Of a stretch of 25,232 nt of DNA, positions 21,262 through 25,232 are shown piece by piece. A program made the position numbers and the translations under genes. Position 1 is the first letter of the stretch, and each line of letters opens with the position of its first letter. Source of the stretch: Nitrospiria bacterium (GTDB lineage: Bacteria; Nitrospirota; CAKKRA01; 9FT-COMBO-42-15); the NCBI GenBank assembly GCA_919902475.1, contig CAKKRA010000048.1, forward strand, positions 1 through 25,232. The letters are read 5' to 3'. The notes below the pieces were generated by a model. The model was given only the letters and a program-made list of their open reading frames with translations. It did not search any database and had not been told where the DNA came from.

Positions 21262-21708
21262 ATGATTGACATCAAAGAGATTCAATTAATTCTGCCGCAC
21301 CGTTATCCATTCTTGTTGATTGACAGGATAATTGAATTAGAGCCGAAAAAGAAGGTTGTGGGAATAAAAAATGTAACAATCAATGAACCCTTTTTTCAGG
21401 GTCATTTTCCTGGCAATCCCATAATGCCTGGTGTTCTAATCCTTGAGGCAATGGCGCAGGCAGGCGGGATACTTGCAGTAAAATCAACTGATAATCTGGA
21501 AGGCAAAGAAAAGACCGTTTTTTTCCTCGGCATTGACAAGGCAAAATTCAGAAAGCCTGTTGTGCCCGGGGATCAGATTAAATTTGAAGTTACTGTTATA
21601 CATGAAAGGGCGCCGACATGGAAGGTGAGCGCCAAGGCCTTTGTGGATGAAAAACTTGTATGCGAGGCGGAATTAACAGCAATGGTAGCGGAGAAGAAAA
21701 ATGGGTAA
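21262..21708 (+). CDS. fabZ: 3-hydroxyacyl-ACP dehydratase FabZ
   Basis: Dehydrates 3-hydroxyacyl-ACP in fatty acid elongation and so competes with LpxA and LpxD for the same hydroxyacyl substrates. The 148-residue hot-dog fold has LPHRYPFLLIDRI at the start, the catalytic H48 in GHFPGNPIMPG and E62 in LILEAMAQAGG. A strong ribosome site (AGGAGG) lies 8 bases before the ATG. It sits between lpxD and lpxA as in many diderms and overlaps the start of lpxA by 8 bases. Confidence 0.96.
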   Translation: MIDIKEIQLILPHRYPFLLIDRIIELEPKKKVVGIKNVTINEPFFQGHFPGNPIMPGVLILEAMAQAGGILAVKSTDNLEGKEKTVFFLGIDKAKFRKPVVPGDQIKFEVTVIHERAPTWKVSAKAFVDEKLVCEAELTAMVAEKKNG

Positions 21709-22504
21709 TATAGATATTGAAAACCAGAAGATAGAGATACATCCAACTGCAATAATACATCCAGAGGCCGAGATTGCAGAAGGCGTCAGCATAGGTCCGT
21801 ATTCTGTTATTGGAAAGGATGTAAAGATTGCAAAGGGAACAAAGATCAGCTCCCATGTTGTAATAGAAGGCTGGACAGAGATTGGCGAAAATAACACGAT
21901 CTACCAGTTCGCCTCATTAGGCGGCCCTGCCCAGTCAGTAAAATATAAAGGTGAAAAAACATATCTCAAGGTTGGCAATAACAATCTTATCAGGGAGTAT
22001 GTAACGCTGAACAGAGGCACTGTTCAGGGTTTCGGCGAGACAACTATCGGCGACAACAATTTTCTCATGGCCTATGTGCATATTGCCCATGACTGCAAGA
22101 TAGGAAATGATATTATTATTGCCAATTCAGTCGGCCTTGCAGGCCACATAGAGATAGGAGACCATTCTATAATCGGCGGCATGACAGGTGTGCATCAATT
22201 TGTAAGGATAGGCGCTTATACAATGGTTGGCGCAATGTCTGCTATTCCACTTGATATCCCGCCTTATGTTAGCGCATCAGGCATGAGGGCAACACTTTAC
22301 GGGCTGAATGTAATCGGTTTAAAGAGGCACGGTTTTTCAGATGAGCTGGTAAATAATCTCAAACAGGCGTACAAGATAATATTCAAGTCAAAACTGCTTC
22401 TTAGCGATGCAATAAAAAAGGTTCGCGGAGAGGTTGTTATGTCAAAGGAATTGGAATACTTTCTCAATTTCTTAGAGACCTCTGAGCGGGGAATCTGCAG
22501 GTAA
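21701..22504 (+). CDS. lpxA: UDP-GlcNAc (or UDP-GlcNAc3N) acyltransferase LpxA
   Basis: First enzyme of lipid A synthesis; it transfers a 3-hydroxyacyl chain to the 3-position of the UDP-sugar. The 267 residues form a left-handed beta helix with hexapeptide repeats from residue 12 (IHPTAIIHPEAEIAEG) and a helical C-terminal domain. The catalytic histidine is H130 in YVHIAHDCKIG. The sugar-acyl region contains HQFVRIGAYTMVGAMSAIP. Because gnnA and gnnB follow two genes downstream, this LpxA may accept UDP-GlcNAc3N, forming an amide; that is inferred from context, as no residue proves it. Its stop overlaps the lpxI start by one base (TAATG). Confidence 0.95.
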   Translation: MGNIDIENQKIEIHPTAIIHPEAEIAEGVSIGPYSVIGKDVKIAKGTKISSHVVIEGWTEIGENNTIYQFASLGGPAQSVKYKGEKTYLKVGNNNLIREYVTLNRGTVQGFGETTIGDNNFLMAYVHIAHDCKIGNDIIIANSVGLAGHIEIGDHSIIGGMTGVHQFVRIGAYTMVGAMSAIPLDIPPYVSASGMRATLYGLNVIGLKRHGFSDELVNNLKQAYKIIFKSKLLLSDAIKKVRGEVVMSKELEYFLNFLETSERGICR

Positions 22505-23304
22505 TGGAAGGAATCGGCCTTATTGCCGGAGACGGCAATTTCCCAATAATACTATCAAATGGTTTAAGAGAAAAGGGTAAAAGGGTTATTGCAGTCGGCT
22601 TGGAGAATATAACATCGCCTGATCTTGAAAAGGGTGTTGAAAGGCTTCACTGGATTAAGGTAGGCCAGCTCGGCAGGCTTATAAAAATTTTTAAGAAAGA
22701 GGGAATAAACAGGGTTGTTATGGCTGGAAAGGTTTCAAAGACCTTTATGTTTAAAGATATAAGGCCTGACCTGAGGGCAATAACACTATATCTGAAATTG
22801 AAGGATAGAAAAGACGACTCACTACTTCTTGGAATAGTATCGGAATTGGAGAAAGAGGGTATAAAGGTTGAAGAGCCTACACGATATGTCCCGCATCTGC
22901 TTGCAGAAAAAGGCGTTATTACCAAAAGAAAGCCAAAAAAAAAGGAATTAAAGGATATAGAATTCGGCTGGCCTATTGCAAAGGAGATGGGAAGGCTTGA
23001 TATTGGGCAGACAGTGGTTGTAAAAGAGAGGGCAGTGCTATCTGTTGAGGCAATAGAAGGGACAGATGCGGCAATCAGAAGGGCTGGCGAACTCGGCAGG
23101 GGCGGTATTGTTGTAATAAAGGTGGCAAAACCAAAGCAGGATATGCGTTTTGATGCGCCTGTTATCGGTTTGAATACCATTCGTATATTAAAAGAGGCAA
23201 AGGCAGCAGCGCTATGTGTTGAGGCAGGAAAGACCATACTTCTTGAAAAAGAAGATATGATAAAACTGGCGAATAAGGAAAATATCTGCATTATCGGAAT
23301 GTAG
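22504..23304 (+). CDS. lpxI: UDP-2,3-diacylglucosamine diphosphatase LpxI
   Basis: Hydrolyses UDP-2,3-diacylglucosamine to lipid X plus UMP; it replaces LpxH in many lineages. The 266 residues match the DUF1009/LpxI family: GLIAGDGNFPIILSNGLREK at the N-terminus, VVMAGKVSK (71-79) and AIEGTDAAIRRAGELG (183-198). The catalytic aspartate region is MRFDAPVIGL with D217, equivalent to the essential Asp of Caulobacter LpxI. It is translationally coupled to lpxA. No lpxH or lpxG is seen here. Confidence 0.94.
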   Translation: MEGIGLIAGDGNFPIILSNGLREKGKRVIAVGLENITSPDLEKGVERLHWIKVGQLGRLIKIFKKEGINRVVMAGKVSKTFMFKDIRPDLRAITLYLKLKDRKDDSLLLGIVSELEKEGIKVEEPTRYVPHLLAEKGVITKRKPKKKELKDIEFGWPIAKEMGRLDIGQTVVVKERAVLSVEAIEGTDAAIRRAGELGRGGIVVIKVAKPKQDMRFDAPVIGLNTIRILKEAKAAALCVEAGKTILLEKEDMIKLANKENICIIGM

Positions 23305-23308
23305 GATT

Positions 23309-24313
23309 ATGAAAAAGATTAAAATCGGCGTTATAGGTGTTGGTTATCTCGGCGAGCATCATGCAAGGGTGTATTCACAGATTAAGGGGGTTCAGCTTGC
23401 CGGCGTTGTTGATACAAATAAAGACAGGGCTGATGAGATTGCAAGAAAGGTGGGCGCCAAGCCTTATTATGATTATAAGGATCTGATTGATTCGGTTGAT
23501 GCAGTCAGCATAGTTGTTCCTACGCCGCTTCATTACAGGATTGCCAGCGACTTTTTAAAAAACGGCGTGGATATACTGCTTGAAAAGCCCATGACAACAA
23601 CTGTAAGCGAGGCTGAAAGGCTTTTAAAGCTTGCAAAGACAAAAAAACTTATACTTCAGATAGGTCATATTGAGCGGTATAACTCTGCTGTAAAGGCCTT
23701 AGAATCTATAATAGACAGGCCGATGTATATTGAATCAAGGAGATTCGGGCCGTTTGCAGACAGGGTTTCTGATGTGGATGTTATACTTGATCTTATGATC
23801 CATGATATTGATATAGTTTTAAGCCTTGTTGATTCAGATATAAGGTCTATTAATGCTACCGGCGTGTCTGTTATGACATCTCATAATGATATTGCAAATG
23901 CGCATATTGAGTTTAAAAACGGCTGTGTGGCTAATCTTACTGTAAGCAGGATGTCAATAGACAAGCTGAGAAAGATAAGCATATACCAGCCCGAGACATA
24001 TTTCACCCTTGACTATAAGGAGCAGGAGATTATCCTTCACAAGCGGATATGGAACAGGGTGAATAACAGGATGGTTCCAGAGATAAGCACAGAAAATATT
24101 GACCTGATTAAGGAGGAGCCGTTAAAGGCAGAATTGGCATCCTTTATTGAGTCAGTGAAAAAAAGGAAAAAACCGATTGTGTCAGGCATAGAGGGCAAGA
24201 AGGCATTAGAAGTTGCCCTTGCAGTATTAGAAGATACAAGGAAAAGGAGATTACTTTTGGATGAAGATTCAAATGGTAGATCTAAAGGCGCAGTATCACG
24301 CCATAGAAGATGA
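23309..24313 (+). CDS. gnnA: Gfo/Idh/MocA-family UDP-GlcNAc 3-dehydrogenase, GnnA-like
   Basis: An NAD(P)-dependent sugar oxidoreductase of 334 residues. A Rossmann fold opens with GVIGVGYLGEHHARVY (7-22), and the family's EKPMTTT motif (92-98) carries the catalytic-type lysine K93; MIHDIDIVLSLV lies in the substrate domain. GnnA oxidises the 3-hydroxyl of UDP-GlcNAc so that GnnB can aminate it. The assignment rests on three facts: this fold, a DegT-type aminotransferase directly downstream that overlaps its end, and the position in the lpx operon, as described for the gnnA-gnnB pair near lpxA in Acidithiobacillus ferrooxidans. A role in another amino sugar (for example a WlbA-like step in O-antigen) is the main alternative. 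It starts 4 bases after lpxI. Confidence 0.75.
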   Translation: MKKIKIGVIGVGYLGEHHARVYSQIKGVQLAGVVDTNKDRADEIARKVGAKPYYDYKDLIDSVDAVSIVVPTPLHYRIASDFLKNGVDILLEKPMTTTVSEAERLLKLAKTKKLILQIGHIERYNSAVKALESIIDRPMYIESRRFGPFADRVSDVDVILDLMIHDIDIVLSLVDSDIRSINATGVSVMTSHNDIANAHIEFKNGCVANLTVSRMSIDKLRKISIYQPETYFTLDYKEQEIILHKRIWNRVNNRMVPEISTENIDLIKEEPLKAELASFIESVKKRKKPIVSGIEGKKALEVALAVLEDTRKRRLLLDEDSNGRSKGAVSRHRR

Positions 24314-25232
24314 GATTGACGCAAAGATAAAGGAGATAATCCATAGCAGTCATTTTATAATTGGTAACAATGTAACGGAGTTTGAGAAGGAGATTGCCGC
24401 ATATTATGCTACTAAACATGCAATCGGCGTTGCCTCTGGCACAGACGCCCTGCATCTTGCCATTCTTGCATGCGGGATTGGAAAAGGCGACGAGGTAATT
24501 ACAACGCCGTTTACATTCATAGCTACTGCTGAGGCAATTACTTATACAGGCGCAAGGCCTGTATTTGTGGATATTGACGAGAAGACATTTAATATAGATG
24601 TAAAAAAGATTAGGAAGGCAATAACAAAAAAAACCAAGGCCATTTTGCCTGTTCATCTTTTTGGCCTTTCTGCAGATATGGAGAAGATAAAAGGGCTTGC
24701 TGCCGAATATAAACTGAAAATAATTGAAGACTGCGCCCAGTCATTTGGCGCTGTATATAAAGATAAAAAGACAGGGGCAATTGGCGATGCAGGGTGTTTC
24801 AGCTTTTTCCCAAGCAAGAACCTCGGCTGTTACGGTGACGGCGGCATGGTTATTACGAATGATGATAATATGGCAGAGAAGATAAGGATGCTTCGCAATC
24901 ACGGGCAGAAGGTAAGATACTACCATTCTGTTATCGGCTATAACAGCAGGCTTGATGAGATACAAGCAGGGATATTAAGGATAAAGTTAAAAAGGATTGA
25001 TGAATACAATAAAAAGAGAAGAGAGAACGCCCGTTTCTATACTGAGAAATTAAAAGGGGTCAATGTTATTACACCCTCTGAGCCTGATGGATATTATCAT
25101 GTATTTCATCAATACAGCATAAGGGCATCAAAAAGGGATTCAATTCTGAATGGCCTGACTGATGCAGGCATTGCATCTGCAATTTATTATCCAGTGCCTC
25201 TTCATCTTCAGGAATCTTATAAAGACCTCGGA
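24261..25232 (+). CDS. gnnB: DegT/DnrJ/EryC1-family sugar aminotransferase, GnnB-like (partial, runs off the window)
   Basis: 324 codons are visible, open to the right edge with no stop. This is a fold-type I PLP aminotransferase of the sugar (SHMT-like) class: MVDLKAQYHAIEDEI at the start, GVASGTDALHLAI (56-68), TTPFTFIATAEAI (81-93) and IIEDCAQSFGA (154-164). The PLP lysine is K186 in FSFFPSKNLGCYGDGG. In the GnnA/GnnB pathway this enzyme aminates the 3-keto sugar to UDP-GlcNAc3N. The ATG at 24261 follows AAGGAG and lies inside the gnnA coding region (53-base overlap); a second ATG at 24273 is possible. The C-terminus of the family is still missing here, about 40-50 residues. Confidence 0.85.
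   Translation, partial: MKIQMVDLKAQYHAIEDEIDAKIKEIIHSSHFIIGNNVTEFEKEIAAYYATKHAIGVASGTDALHLAILACGIGKGDEVITTPFTFIATAEAITYTGARPVFVDIDEKTFNIDVKKIRKAITKKTKAILPVHLFGLSADMEKIKGLAAEYKLKIIEDCAQSFGAVYKDKKTGAIGDAGCFSFFPSKNLGCYGDGGMVITNDDNMAEKIRMLRNHGQKVRYYHSVIGYNSRLDEIQAGILRIKLKRIDEYNKKRRENARFYTEKLKGVNVITPSEPDGYYHVFHQYSIRASKRDSILNGLTDAGIASAIYYPVPLHLQESYKDLG

Overview
The window comes from the chromosome of a diderm (outer-membrane-bearing) bacterium. BamA, Skp and a lipid A gene run (lpxD-fabZ-lpxA-lpxI) show this directly. Codons are A/T-rich, with heavy use of AGG and ATA. Gene content and order (recJ next to rel, a bamA-skp-lpxD-fabZ-lpxA-lpxI run, LpxI in place of LpxH) would suit a Nitrospirota or Desulfobacterota-like lineage. 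That placement is an inference; there is no rRNA or other marker here to settle it.

Layout. (1) 1-4430, plus strand: the end of an excisionase-type HTH gene, recJ, a bifunctional (p)ppGpp synthetase/hydrolase and a small thiamine-binding-like protein, closely spaced. (2) 4587-8712: a membrane-anchored lytic transglycosylase with a HEAT-like cytoplasmic head; a convergent cysteine-cluster (YkgJ-type) gene whose reading frame lacks a normal start; a minus-strand DUF3047 protein; and, divergent from it, a coupled pair made of a MinD/FlhG-like ATPase and a J-like/RodZ-like HTH protein. (3) About 8.78-13.37 kb: an accessory island in which every gene is on the minus strand. I read it as a decayed integron gene-cassette array without an integrase in view (a CALIN-type cluster). 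Three to four attC-like sites lie just downstream of genes, with stop codons inside or close to the R'' core, short inner hairpins with an extrahelical base, and matching cassette ends. Cargo: a BrnT/BrnA toxin-antitoxin pair, a small Cys-containing protein, two single-pass membrane proteins, a lipoprotein and a HEPN-like protein. A REP-associated tyrosine transposase (RAYT) with inverted-repeat ends sits inside the array. (4) 13.38-14.05 kb: no intact gene, but a degraded minus-strand remnant whose 3' part is the C-terminus of BioA. (5) 14.06-17.03 kb: miaB, a VanZ-family gene and mtaB in one overlapping operon. (6) 17.05-25.23 kb: an unidentified gene remnant, a strong sigma70-type promoter, then the envelope operon bamA-skp-lpxD-fabZ-lpxA-lpxI-gnnA-gnnB; the last gene runs off the window.

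How the genes fit together. The right-hand operon couples outer-membrane protein assembly (BamA, Skp) to the first lipid A steps (LpxD, FabZ, LpxA, LpxI). The two last genes, an NAD-dependent sugar oxidoreductase and a PLP aminotransferase, match the GnnA/GnnB pair that makes UDP-2,3-diamino sugar. The predicted lipid A would therefore carry amide-linked acyl chains at the 3-positions. The core genes on both sides look ordinary and vertically inherited; the cassette island and the remnants beside it are the accessory part. No rRNA, tRNA or CRISPR array was seen.
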